The notes under the pieces were generated by a model that saw only the letters and a list, made by a program, of their open reading frames with translations, was not told where the DNA came from and did not search any database. The position numbers and the translations under genes are program-made. A DNA stretch of 64,000 nt from Peromyscus leucopus (lineage: Eukaryota; Chordata; Mammalia; Rodentia; Cricetidae): assembly GCF_004664715.2 (NCBI RefSeq), contig NC_051069.1:4571001-4635000 (forward strand). The letters run 5' to 3'. Below are positions 10,703-21,300 of the stretch, in pieces. How positions within the stretch are numbered: position 1 is the stretch's first letter; each line of letters opens with the position of its first letter.

Positions 10703-11629
10703 AAGAAAATATTTTATAAATTCTTACTTGTACAAAACGTATTGCTGCTGTATGATTAAAGACTCTCATCCTCTGCATGTGGAAAGTTAAGATGACTGTC
10801 AACCCCAGGCAGGGATATTTTAAACACCAGGTGATCTTTTATCTGAAGCAAACATGAATGCAAGGGCATTTGGGGAGCTTGCCACTCTCCTTGAAACACA
10901 GGTTATCAGGCAAGGCACCCAAGGGCAGGTGAGTATGACCCATCATACATCACCAAGGGTGGAATTGTTAATCGAATCCTTCAGCTCACAGTTTCCAAAC
11001 TCTTTTTCTCTAAGAGCCCAGGACAGCACGTTAGCAGTAGCCTGAGATGAGCAGGGGTCTGGGCTTTGGCCATTTGTAGATTACTTGTGTGGGGGTTAGA
11101 AAATACTGAATACTAACAGCATGTAAAATAAACATCTCCGTAGAACCTGAAAATGATCCAAGAGCATTTTCAGAGTCTCAAAATTAGAATACGCCAAACT
11201 TGACATTGACTCAGTTGAGAATAAGGATAAAATTCTTCATTGTACTCTTTAAGCAAATATGGTTTTGTTGTTTCCAAGTAGTGTAGATATAAAACAGAAC
11301 ATCTAAATGAGTATAGCCGCATCAACAATTTTAAGGAACATCTTAAAAATCCATTAAGATGTAGCCAAGAATATTAAAGTATAATTCAATTCCTAAACAC
11401 TATACACACACACACACACTTCTCTAAGGCCTTTTGAGTGGAGAAAGTGGTAAGAATATATGCGACATGTTATGTTTGGCCTAAGAGACACATCTCGGGT
11501 GAGGGAATGATGACAGTGAAAAAGTGGCATTGACCCCTAGGACAAAGGAGATTTTTGGATGAGATCAAATAGAACTTTAAAGTGACAGTGGGAACGCCTC
11601 ATGTTTCTGGTTAGTAACACTTTGTAGGG
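10703..11629. other. Unique non-coding sequence
   Basis: No recognisable repeat except a short (AC)n run at 11404-11419. No coding signal is seen. Confidence 0.5.
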
Positions 11630-11745
11630 CTTGCTTTTGACCCAGGGCCTCACTGTGTATCTCAGGCTAATCTCAAACTCAAGAACATTGTCCTCAGCCT
11701 TGAGTGCTGGGACTACATGCATACAACTCCACCACTCTATCTGCC
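11630..11745 (-). mobile_element. B1/B4-like SINE, minus strand
   Basis: 'gacccagggcctcactgtgta', 'tctcaggctaatctcaaactc' and 'gagtgctgggactacatgca' are the reverse complement of a 7SL-type SINE. It is diverged. Confidence 0.75.
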
Positions 11746-11971
11746 TCTGTTTCTGTAATCTTTGGGCTCAGACAGCCTTTATCCCAGCGTTTTTCTACTC
11801 AGTCACTAAGTTAATAGGAAGCCCCACAGTTTGGTTAACTCAGCAGAGCCATGTTCTGTGGCATATTGACTCTCAATCCCTTCTATGTCCCATGACACTA
11901 GAAACATAGGAAGTCTTTGGCTTCTTTAAATTCTTTGCTGTTGCTAAGGGGAAAAAAAAGATTTATCAGGA

Positions 11972-12172
11972 TGGGAACATAGCACAGTTGGGTAGGGTGC
12001 TTGTCTAACATGCACAAAGTCTTTCAATTCCCAGAACTACATAAGCCAGACATGATGATGTAAGTCCGTATTCCTAGCACTGCTAGGTAGAGGCAAAAAA
12101 TCAGAAGTTTAAGGTCCCCCTTAGCTACACAGTGAGTTCAAGGTCAGCCTGAGATACATGCGATCTCAGTAA
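11972..12172 (+). mobile_element. B4-family SINE
   Basis: The ID-like head ('gggaacatagcacagttggg', 'gtgcttgtctaacatgcac') leads into 'aagccagacatgatgatgta', 'tcctagcactgctaggtaga' and 'agtgagttcaaggtcagcct'. The ID-plus-7SL order is complete. Confidence 0.8.
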
Positions 12173-12538
12173 TATTACTACTAATTATGACATTAACTAC
12201 TGTGCGGGGGTGGGGAGGGTGGGAGGATTCTGCCATCACTCACATAGATCATCAGAAATTATAGGAATGTGAATAGTCACAAAATTAACCATTTGATGCC
12301 TAATCTGTAAAATGATAGGCTCCTGTCCATTGCTGTACCACAGCTGTTAAATCTTAAAACATCCCATCGCCATCTCTAAGACAACACACCATCAATCAAT
12401 GACCCTGAGACCCAAATCAAGATGTTCAGTGATGATAAAGAAATAAAATACAATAGACTTGCCACTCTAAGGCTACCATGTCAATCAACACATCCCATAA
12501 GGAAACCCAGGAAGGGAAGAAATCAATATTTCCAAATA
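12173..12538. other. Unique non-coding sequence
   Basis: A G-rich stretch lies at about 12204-12225. Otherwise nothing is recognised. Confidence 0.45.

Positions 12539-12594
<56 letters not shown>
12539..12594. repeat. (AT)n microsatellite
   Basis: About 28 uninterrupted AT units. It is self-complementary and can extrude a hairpin. It accounts for the Tyr-Ile runs in both strands' spurious frames. Confidence 0.97.
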
Positions 12595-12596
<2 letters not shown>

Positions 12597-13604
12597 TCCA
12601 ATACTAAATCTGTAGGGAGAATTCCACTTGCCTTTTCTAAATTCTTCCTCGAAAGAATTTTTCAAATTATCATGCTAAATGCAGAATTCAAGTTTAAATG
12701 CCAACTTACGCTTCCTTGAGAAAATAGAGTTTCGTAGTAGTATTAGTTATATACATATAGATTTCACAATCTCAGCCCTTGCCATGTTAGTCTCTTACAT
12801 ATGATTTTGGCTTTTTTAAGGAGTGTGAGGAAGAACAACAGTTGTATTTGGCTAACCAGCATTCAATAATAAGTCAAAGGCAGTCAAATATGCATAAGTG
12901 AAACTTTTGCTTATAACCACAGTGCTGTGCACAATGCCAGACTAGCCTTCCACTGTAAGTGAGGGGAATGCCAAGTCCACCCTCAGCTCGATACAACCAG
13001 TAAGTGCGGTCCCTGAGAGAGGACTCAGCACAGCACTGTCCCCCCTGAAAGAAGGAAAGTGCAGAGCGATCACCACAAGTACCCAGCTTGCTGTTTGAGG
13101 TAGGGTTCAGGATCACAGGGTAGGGAAGGGATGCCCAAGAAGTGTAAAGTCTTGAGCTGAAGAGGTGTCAGCTGTGATTCTGGGCCAATGAATTGTGTTG
13201 ATTTTACACAGGATTTTGAAGTGTGCTGATCTCAGAGACAGTTGATTTTTGAGATCACAGAGGAGGGAGCTAAACAGAAAAGGAGCCCCAGAAATCCATG
13301 TAACTATTCCTTTAATTCCCATATAGAACACTATTTTATATATTTCAGGTCTTTCATGAAGCTGATGCTGTCCTGGAAATATGATTTAAATGGGAGTTAC
13401 AGGAATCACCTGATGGAAAGGGAGAAATTGAACAGTTTGGAGACCCTGCAGAATGCTCCCCGCCATCAGCTGGATTTCTAGTCCAGATCTGCTAACGTTT
13501 CTCTAACCAGCCTTTACTAATAAAGGTCCTGTGTACTAAACCATAAATGTACTGCCAAATCCCTTTAGAGAGAGATAGTGAAATACAATTACTCAATGTC
13601 CATT
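12595..13604. other. Unique non-coding sequence
   Basis: No recognisable repeat or exon. The 60-80 codon frames show no family motif. Confidence 0.45.
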
Positions 13605-14439
13605 ACACAATCTAAGAAATAGACTTAGAAAGAGGCAAGAAGAAGTGATTGATAACAAAGGGAGAAAAAATATCAATAGAAACATATCCAAGGAGGCCAG
13701 AGAAGCTAAAATTAGCAGACAGCATTCAAAACATCTCTTATGGTAGGAGACTTTTAAAAAAAGATAGATATAATGAATAAGCATGTGAGAATCTTATTAA
13801 ATGAGTGAACAGTTTTTTCTAAATCCTAGACATGCTAGAACTGAAAATCCCAACAACTGGATGGAAAAATTTTACCAAGTGAAGTTACAAATGCATTAGA
13901 TGCTGCAAAAGAAAATGACCTTGAAGCCAAAGTGACAGAAAAGATCCTATCTGAGATGGAAGGAAGGCTGAAGAGAAAATGAACAAGGCTCTCTTGACAT
14001 GCAGGAAACACTAAGCTACTGTTCACAGAATTGGAAACCAGAAGTAGAGGAGAAAAGATGAAAGTCAGAAAATATTGGAATAAATAACTTCTACAGCAAC
14101 AACTTTCTTCAACTAAATAACTTTTCATTGGTTGAGAATATAAATCAATGTACAGAAGGAGCCTAAGGAACTCAAGTAGCAAAGACACAAGGAAACCACA
14201 TACATGTGTATCACATCCAGACAGGCAAAAATAAAGATCAAGACTATCCCAAGAACCAGAGGAAAGCACGCAGTAGCACGGGAAGAATAGGGGAAATGAC
14301 TGGCAGCTTCCTATTAGAAATACACCAGCCAGAAGACAATGGAATTCTGTTTTTAAAATGCTAAAACCACCTGTCAACTTAGGAATAAATATACCTCAAA
14401 GATACAGATGAAAGATGTACACTACACTATCAACATTTT

Positions 14440-14690
14440 AAAAATTTCAGTTATTTGTGTATTTGTGTGGGGGGTGTGGTGTGTGTGTGTGTGTGTGTGT
14501 GTACACAAGCATGAGTACAGGTGCTCTTGGAGACTGGAAAAGGGCATTGGGTATCCTGGTTGGAGTTACAAGATTTGTGAACTACCTGTTATAGATAGTG
14601 TGAACCCAACTTGCTTCCTCTGCAAGTGCAGTATGTGCTCTAAACCTTTGAGTTGTCTAGCTATCTATCCAGCCCACACTATCATAATGT
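14440..14690 (-). mobile_element. B2/B3 SINE with GT tract, minus strand
   Basis: A (GT)n run at 14476-14502 (the complement of the SINE's CA tail) is followed by 'tcctggttggagttacaaga', 'ttgtgaactacctgttatag', 'ttcctctgcaagtgcagtat' and a decayed 'gttgtctagctatctatccagccc' end. It sits inside the ancient L1. Confidence 0.75.
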
Positions 14691-15221
14691 TTACATGATT
14701 TTTTAAAGAAATGGTTTAGGCTAATGCAAGATGTTAGCCAGATATAAATTTGGATCTACATGAAGAAATTAAAAGCAACAGAAAATAATCATGTGGGTAG
14801 AATAAAGGAGACTTTCTAATTTCTTAACTAATTCAAAATATAAGTATTAAATAAATGAGAAGTCAAATATGCCAATAATAGCACAGGAGGTAGAATAGGA
14901 TAGGTGGAGAATATGATCACAATAATATTTATTATAAGTGAAGTAGTATACTATTAATTCACAGTGTATAGTAAAAAGTCTAGTACGTATATTCAGAGGC
15001 TTGGAGCGGTCATAAGGAAAAAGTAGAACAAACAATGGAGGTAAAAAGCCCAATTGAAGATGAAATGAAACACTCAAATGCAGCCATGTAATCAAAAATA
15101 GGACAGGAATAAAAGGTACAAAAAAACAGACGGAAAACTGAATAGCAAAATGGTGGATACAACCAATTGTGTCAATAATTCATTAACTGTAAATGGACTA
15201 AGATCCTATTTTAAAAGATGG

Positions 15222-15513
15222 GCAGGCTTCTGGAACCCGGTGCCTGTGGTGTGACACCTTGCACAGCCTTGGTGCAGTGGGAAGGGGCTTGAACCTGCCT
15301 AGGCTCAGTGTGCTGGGCTCTGCTGACTCCCCATGGGAGACCTTGATTTGGGGGATGTGGGGATGCGGGGTGACTTGGGAAAGAGGGCTGGGGGTGGGAG
15401 GAGGGAGGAGGGGGGATCTGTGGATAGTATGTGGAGTGAGTAGAAAATTTCTTAATAAAGAAAAATGAAAGAAAAAAAAAGTAATGTAACCAGGGAAAAA
15501 ATTAAAAAAAAAA
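15222..15513 (+). mobile_element. Rodent L1 3' end, 5'-truncated, with target duplication
   Basis: About 290 bp of rodent L1 3'-UTR: G-rich polypurine block (15376-15418), then 'agaaaatttcttaataaag' (AATAAA at 15451) and an A-rich tail. It is flanked by 'aaaagatgg' at 15213-15221 and 15514-15522, a target-site duplication. The host ancient L1 continues across the gap, which proves a nested insertion. Confidence 0.85.
15376..15418 (+). repeat. L1 3'-UTR G-rich tract, G-quadruplex candidate
   Basis: Six or more runs of three or more G separated by short spacers (gggctgggggtgggaggagg, then gaggaggggggatc). The 3'-UTRs of mammalian L1s carry a conserved polypurine tract able to fold as a G-quadruplex, and this is that segment. 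Confidence 0.75.
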
Positions 15514-15643
15514 AAAAGATGGAGAATGTCAGACTAGAGAAAGTCACGATCAAACCACTTGTATGGTCAATGCTGCTTCTAAGAGGTGCAGTACAAATAC
15601 AAAGACACAGAAAAGTTGAAAGTAGAAGACAGAAAATGGGGGG

Positions 15644-15937
15644 TTTGGGGAGGTGGCTTATTAGAGAAAGTACTTGCTGAAGTTTGAATGCTCAGCATCC
15701 ATATAAAGGTGGGGTGAAGATAGCACCCCATCTGAAATTCTAGCACTTTAAAAGGCAGAGAGACAGGGAGCTCCCCAAAGAGGAAGCTAGCCAGTCAGAC
15801 CAGCCATATCAACTCTGTCTTAGCACACAAGGTAGAAAGAAGTCAAGGAAGACCCTTGCCACCGGCTTCTGGCCCCGACATGCATGCTCGCCCAGGTGCA
15901 AATGCACCTGCACACAGACACACGCCCACACCCATGC
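15644..15937 (+). mobile_element. B2-superfamily SINE, long form
   Basis: 'tttggggaggtggcttatta', 'agaaagtacttgctgaagt', 'tgctcagcatccatataaa', 'ttctagcactttaaaaggca' and 'accggcttctggccccgaca' lead to a CA-rich tail. It is inserted within the ancient L1 region. Confidence 0.65.
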
Positions 15938-16312
15938 TGGCCTGGTTTGCTTTCTCCTGTTGCGGTGTTAAACACCATCATCAGAAGCAACCTGGGAGGA
16001 AAGAGTATATTTCTTCTTACATCTTACAGTCCATCATTGAGGAAGGGCAGGGCAGGAACTCAAGGCAAGAACCTGGAGGTAGGAACTGAAGCTGAGAAAA
16101 TGAAGGAACACCACTTACTGGTTTACTTTCTTATACAACCCAGAGTCACCATCCCAGGTATGGTACATCCACAGTGACTAGGACCACCTACATCAGAAAG
16201 CAATTATGAAAATTATAGACATGTCCACAGGCCAATCTCGTGGAGGCAGCTCTTCAAGTGAGGTCCCCTCTTCCCAGGTGAGTCAAATTGACAATTAATG
16301 CTAACTAGGACA
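15938..16312 (-). mobile_element. Solitary MaLR-type LTR (ORR1/MT group), minus strand
   Basis: Read on the minus strand it has the MaLR-like order: 'gtcctagttagcattaattg' at its start, a polyadenylation-type region, and an end equivalent to 'cagcaatagaaaccctaac'. On the + strand 'cctgttgcggtgttaaacac', 'tccatcattgaggaagggca' and 'gtttactttcttatacaacc' align with the copy at 17329-17690. The subfamily name is from memory. Confidence 0.65.
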
Positions 16313-17239
16313 CATAGAGAAGCACTGATGGAAGCAGACATACCACATACACTGGGGGGGGGGGAGATGGAAATGTTATCCTGATAAGACCTAGTCTGAG
16401 GTGAGCTTATTAATAACAACACAGCCCTAAAAACAAGGACCAAGGGTAAAAAGAGACATCTTGTGACGATAAAGGTGTCAATTTAGGGAAAAGAACTAAC
16501 AGTCCTGAATATGCACAGATCTAGCAGAACTTCAAGATTCATGGAGCACAGACTGAAGGGGAGATAGGCCAAGTGAAAGTTATGGAGATGGAGTCAAGAG
16601 AACAAGTAGACAAAAGCCAGTGAGAGCAAAATCTGGGCAGATCACATACTCCATCTGATTGATATTTCCAGAAGGCTGCTCCCATGCAACAGCAGAGCAT
16701 GCTTCCCTCAGGTAACAGTGCACACAGAATTTGCTGAAATCAACCACAGACTAAGCTAGAAAACACAGCCCCAAGAAGATTGGAATCAGAGGTTAGCCTC
16801 CAGCCACCATGGGCTACATAGAAAACAGTAATAAGATAGACGGAAACCCCAAAATATTTGGACATTAAGCACTTTTAAAAGCCAGAGAAGAAATCCTCAG
16901 GAAAGCCGGGAAATGCTCAGAACCTAGTGATGATAAAATCATATCGGATGAAAATGTGTGGGATGCAGAAGAGCCGCTGCTGGGTCGTGGGTTCACAGCT
17001 CCAACTGCTCTGTCTGCAGAGGGAAAAGCCATAAAAGCAATGGTCTGGATTTCCTCCTTGAGAAGCTGAGCTAAGAAGAGAAACTTGAATCCAGTGTGAG
17101 TAAAATGTTGAATAGCAAGAACTAACGTCAGTAAGACAAAAAATAGAAGAGATGAAATAAATATAAACAGATAGTTCTTTGAGGAAAAAAAAGGCCACAA
17201 CCCCTCTGACTGCATTTGTCAAAATTATAAGACTAGTAG

Positions 17240-17832
17240 GGACTGATGGTGTGGGCCTGTGGGCCTAGCTACTCATAGGACTGAGGTAGAAGGACCACAA
17301 GTTCAAGGTCAGCCTGGGCAGTTCTCTTAGTCTGCTTTCTGTTGCTGTGGTAAAACATCATCAACAAGAGCAAGGTGAAGAGGAAAGGGTTTATTTCAAC
17401 TTAAAGGGGTAGTCCGTTATGAAGGGAAGTCAGGATAGGAACTCAATACAGGGGGCATGAAGGAACACTGCTTCCTGGCTTGCACCCCATGGCTTCCTCA
17501 GCCTGCTTTCTTATAGCACCCAGGACCACCTGCCCAGGGATGGCACCTCTCACAAGGGCTGGGCCTTTCTACATCCATCATTAATCAAGACAATACCCCA
17601 CAGACTTGCCAACAGGCCAATTTTATGGGGGCATTTTCTCAGTTAAGATTCCCTCTTCCCAGATATGTCTAGGTTTGTGTCAAGTTGACCAAAAAAAAAA
17701 AAATAGTGAGACAGTGTTCCAAAATAAAAAAGTAAGTGAACTGGGGATGTAACTCAGTGGTGGAGCACTTGCCTAGCAGCTTATACAAAACCCTATGTTA
17801 AATACCCAGTACTGCAAAAAAAAAATAGATTA
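17240..17832 (+). mobile_element. Composite 7SL-plus-ID SINE split by an LTR
   Basis: The 7SL-like part ('gcctgtgggcctagctactca', 'gttcaaggtcagcctgggca') stops at about 17328. Its continuation 'atagtgagacagtgttccaaaa' resumes at 17703 and leads into an ID unit ('ctggggatgtaactcagtgg', 'tggagcacttgcctagcag', 17738-17832) with an A tail. The MaLR LTR between them is therefore younger than the SINE. Confidence 0.7.
17329..17690 (-). mobile_element. Solitary MaLR-type LTR (ORR1/MT group), minus strand
   Basis: 'tctgctttctgttgctgtgg', 'aaagggtttatttcaactta', 'ctgctttcttatagcaccca', 'attttctcagttaagattcc' and 'tgtgtcaagttgacc' give the same order as the LTR at 15938-16312, better preserved. 'tttatt' at 17390-17395 is the reverse complement of its polyadenylation signal. 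It interrupts a composite SINE. Confidence 0.7.
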
Positions 17833-18317
17833 AATAAATCATTTTAGATAGATACATACACATTACCCATATCTATAATGAAAAGGCATCACTAGAGACC
17901 ACATCATACAATATTACAAATAATTCTATGACAATAAAAAGGTAATAATTCAGATGAGATAGATAAATTGGTTGAAAGATGTCATTACCATAACAGACAC
18001 AGGAAGATAGAGACAAACGTGAACAGCCATCTTTGGCTAAAGAAATTAAGTTAATAATCAGAACTGCTTTACAGAGGAAATTTCAGTGTCAGATGTTAAA
18101 TTTCAGGTTAATTTTGTCAAAAATTGAAAGAACACCAATCAAATGCAAATTATTTCCAAAATAGAGGAGATCTCACATTGTTCAAATTATTCAATGAGTT
18201 TACAAAATCTTACTATCCAAACATGAGTTTTATAGGAAAAGCATAGTCCAGCATACTTAGTAAAGAAAAGAAAACCTTTATAAAAAACTTTTTTTAAAAA
18301 AAAAAGTAATTGAATCC

Positions 18318-18532
18318 AAGGGCTGGAGATATGGCTCAGAGGTCAAGATGTCTGCTCTCACAAAGAACTGGTGTTTGAGTGCCAGCATGCATATCAGGTA
18401 GCTCACAATTGCCTGTAATCCCAATGCCAGGGGATCCAGTGCCCTCTTCTGGCCTCCATGGGCACTGCACTCATGTGTGCACATAGTCACATGCAGAAAC
18501 ACACATATATTTTTTTTAAATCTTTAAAAAAG
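18318..18532 (+). mobile_element. B2/B3 SINE, near full length
   Basis: 'agggctggagatatggctcag', 'aggtcaagatgtctgctctc', 'tgtttgagtgccagcatgca', 'tccagtgccctcttctggcc' and 'cacactcatgtgtgcacat'-like tail sequence follow the B3 consensus closely. It is inserted in the ancient L1, which resumes at about 18540. Confidence 0.9.
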
Positions 18533-18699
18533 GAAATCAAAGCCAGAATTATATGACAAGATTAGTATTTCATAATAAGTAGAGTTTGCTTCATATAAAC
18601 CATGTAAGGAGGATTTGACATTTGAATAGAAAAAAATCCAATAATGTAACCTTATTTTCCTTATTTCAGCAATCCTGTTATGCAACCCAGGATTTCATA

Positions 18700-19010
18700 G
18701 ATTCCCTGCAAAGATATCACACATATTTCCATAGATTTGTTCCTAAGTATCTTATTTTGTTTGCTGCTGTTGCAAATGATACTGGTCTTAAATGTTTTCA
18801 TTTTCCAATGGGACATCACTACTATTTAAAAACACTACAATATTTTTGTCACATTGACCAGATAGCTATCAATCTTGCACAACTCATATAGTAAGTCTAA
18901 TATTTGACTTTGGCTTCATAAGGCTTTTGTGAGGATAACCATCTACCAATGGAAAGGATTTCATGACTTCCTTTCCAGTTTTATTCCTTTTAGTTTTTCT
19001 TCATTTTTTT
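18700..19010 (-). mobile_element. Ancient L1 ORF2 fragment, minus strand
   Basis: 'atagatttgttcctaagtat', 'cttattttgtttgctgctgt', 'tgcaaatgatactggtctta' and 'cagatagctatcaatcttgc' are the reverse complement of L1 RT-domain coding sequence. It lies head-on against the plus-strand L1 that ends near 18655. Confidence 0.7.
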
Positions 19011-20324
19011 TGTTCTGGAAGATTACAAACTTATGGTTATAGTTGAGGCTGAAATGTAATTCACTGGTTTCTGGAAAACAAAATGACGTGGGGCAGTGTG
19101 GTGATATGTTTCATGTGGCTCGCTGTCCTTAAGAGCCGTGTGGCAATTTTTCAAGGAAAGCAAAGATTTTCCTTGCCCTTAACCAATGGCTTGGGTTTAT
19201 GGTTGCAAATATTTCTGATCCACAAATGTGCATTTCAAACTTCTTTTTAAAATATTATCTTACAGATTCTGGAGGCTCCAGTTTGGGGTTTTTTGTCCGT
19301 TTTCCCCATTTTATTCTCTCTCCTCTCTACATCTTTCCTATTGGATTCTTTCTGTTGGTTTATCCTCAAGGTCTCCCATAATGTCCATTCTGCTACTGGG
19401 CCTTTCTTGGGAATTTTTTAAGCATTTTAGATATTGTACTTTTCTGTTCTTATCTTTTTTTTCCCTTTGTACATCTTTCTTTTCTTTGCTGAGAATACTT
19501 GACCTCATTTCCTAAAACATGGCTACAGTGGCTGCCCTCAACTCTAATAATTCCAGCATCCAAGCTGTCTGTCACTTCTACCTGCTGCTTATCCTTTTCC
19601 TTGAATGTTTGACCCTTCCTGGGTCTTTAAATGCCGAGTGTGTTTAGACTGTATCTTGTCCTGGTCTTGCAGAAGCCCTCCAAAGAAAGCTGCTGCTTGT
19701 CTGCTTGTTTTACTGACCCAGCAGCTAGGCTAGACTCAGGCTGCAAGCTCAAATCTCCTTTCTGCAGGCTGTGATTACAAAACATGTTCAGACTTCAGTG
19801 TTGGCTGTTCTATTTGGTTCTTTACTTTCTGGGTACCAGAATACTGAGGCTAGGACCACAGCCATCACTTACCTGCAGCTAAGGTCTCAAAGCCCACATT
19901 GTGGTGTTTAGGATCGGGCCCATACCTGTGTGGTTTGAAGTTGAACTTAGAAATTCATACACAACTTTGGAGATTGCTCCTTTAACCTCCTCTGTACTTT
20001 CAAATGCTCGGGTTTTTCCCTTCTCAGCACTGTACTAAAACCAAGGGCTTTCCCTACCATGCCTTGCCCCAACCATCAGACCTAGTAAGTGATGTGAACA
20101 GAAGAAAGAAAAAGCAGCCAGTTGGATTCAACCCCTTCCAGGAAAACAGATCTTGAATGAACGATTGCCATCCTCAAACCTCCGCTTACCTGTCACCCTC
20201 TGCCACTCTTTATGCATCTTCTAGGAAAAGGCATGGAGGATGCGAGAAGGATGCGGATTTCTCCCTCACTGACTTATAAAGACTATTTCTCGGCTACTAG
20301 AACCAAAAAGAAAGGCATCCCTAG
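19011..20324. other. Unassigned sequence, possibly part old repeat
   Basis: T-rich at first, then more balanced. The stretch 19520-20070 has a repeat-like look, but I cannot match it to a family. No gene is recognised. Confidence 0.4.
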
Positions 20325-20515
20325 GCTAGAGAATAGGTTCAGCTAGTACAAGGACCTGAGTTCAGATCCCCCAAACCCACATTTAAAAAGCCAGTCTATG
20401 GCATGTACTAGTAATTCCAGAAGGTAAAGATGGGAGGGTCTCTGGGCTTCTCCAGCCAGCCATCCCAGCACAATTAATCAACAAATTTCAAACCATTGAG
20501 AGGCCATGTCTAAAA
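20325..20515 (+). mobile_element. B2-superfamily SINE, decayed
   Basis: 'ggttcagctagtacaaggac', 'ctgagttcagatcccccaaac', 'gtactagtaattccagaagg' and 'cttctccagccagccatccc' match the long B2-type form with deletions. Confidence 0.7.
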
Positions 20516-20884
20516 ATTTCAGTGTGGATTTGAGACTGTATTGAGTTCAAACTAAGTGTCCTAGAGGGAAAGAAACAGAGGACCTGCCTTCCTGCCGTTA
20601 GAAGGAGATAGGAGCTTCCTCCCCTCCCTTCCTGGTCTACCTAGTGATTACTAGTCTACGATTGCTTCTCAGAGTTTAAGACAGCTACCTTATTTCCAGC
20701 TCACACCAATTCAGTCCAGGACACCACATTGCTTTTAAGAGCAGAGTCAAGGCAGAGTGTGTTGACCCATCTCTCAGAGAACCAGCAAACTGGTGAAATT
20801 CCTATTGATCATGAGAAAACACTATATCTCAAATTTCAACTAAAAGAGGGTTGAGTGTTCACTAGAGTCAAAATAGGTTATTTT
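20516..20884. other. Unique non-coding sequence
   Basis: Nothing recognised. Confidence 0.4.
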
Positions 20885-20907
20885 AATGTATTTTTAAAAG
20901 ATTTGTT

Positions 20908-21066
20908 AGCCGGGCAGTGGCGGCACACGCCTTTAATCCCAGCACTCGCAAGGCAGAGCCAGGTGGATCTCTGTGAGTTCAAGGCCAGCCTGGGCTACCA
21001 AGTGAGTTCCAGGAAAGGCACAAAGCTACATAGGGAAACCCTGTCTCGGGAAAAAAAAAAAAAAAA
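20908..21066 (+). mobile_element. B1 SINE, full length, with 12-bp target duplication
   Basis: 'gccgggcagtggcggcacac', 'gcctttaatcccagcactcg', 'gtgagttcaaggccagcctg' and 'ccctgtctcgg' plus an A tail form a complete B1. The segment 'gttccaggaaaggcacaaag' is what I associate with cricetid B1. The duplication 'aaaagatttgtt' lies at 20896-20907 and 21067-21078. Confidence 0.96.
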
Positions 21067-21086
21067 AAAAGATTTGTTGTATTTTA

Positions 21087-21088
<2 letters not shown>

Positions 21089-21128
<40 letters not shown>

Positions 21129-21129
21129 C
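21089..21129. repeat. (GT)n microsatellite
   Basis: About 17 GT units followed by a GCGCGCGC-type alternating run, inside the tail of the minus-strand B3. Alternating purine-pyrimidine sequence of this kind can adopt Z-DNA. Confidence 0.92.
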
Positions 21130-21300
21130 ACGTGTGCACATGAGTGAAGGGCCTGTGAAGACCAGAGAGGGTGGGCATAAGATCCCCCAGAACTGCAGTT
21201 ATAGGTTATGAGCTACTTGATGTAGGTGCTGGGATCCAAACTCAGATCCTCTGGAAGAGCAGTACAGAATCTTAAACCACTGAGCCAATTCTCCAGCCCA

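Larger units (their letters stand above)
13605..18655 (+). mobile_element. Ancient L1 (L1M-type) relic, heavily interrupted
   Basis: Non-LTR retrotransposon relic reading 5' to 3' on the + strand. Landmarks in consensus order: 'ccagccagaagacaatggaat' (14326-14346) and the following region upstream of ORF2; 'caataattcattaactgtaaa' (15173-15193), near the ORF2 start; 'aatacaaagacacagaaaagt' (15595-15615); 'gggatgcagaagagcc' (16960-16975); 'acagatagttctttgagg' (17167-17184), an endonuclease-to-reverse-transcriptase linker; 'gaaagaacaccaatcaaatgc' (18125-18145). The end is near 18655 in the RT region. All frames are broken by stops and indels, so ORF2 is a dead pseudogene. The interval is interrupted by seven younger elements, annotated separately. 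Limits are approximate and the subfamily is uncertain. Confidence 0.75.
20885..21300 (-). mobile_element. B2/B3 SINE, minus strand, interrupted by B1
   Basis: Reverse-complement B3: 'agatttgttgtattttattt' and a GT tract, then 'gtgaagaccagagagggtgg', 'tgctgggatccaaactcaga', 'tcctctggaagagcagtaca' and 'ccactgagccaattctccagccc'. A B1 is inserted near its 3' tail. Confidence 0.9.

Noticed and set aside
13835..14377. 180-codon minus-strand frame
   Set aside because: It lies antisense to the ancient plus-strand L1. L1 antisense often has long stop-poor frames. No domain is seen.
18655..19010. Twin-primed L1 inversion at the first L1 junction
   Set aside because: For a twin-primed product the inverted piece should lie on the 5' side of the other piece. 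Here the 3'-side ends meet, so that explanation does not fit.
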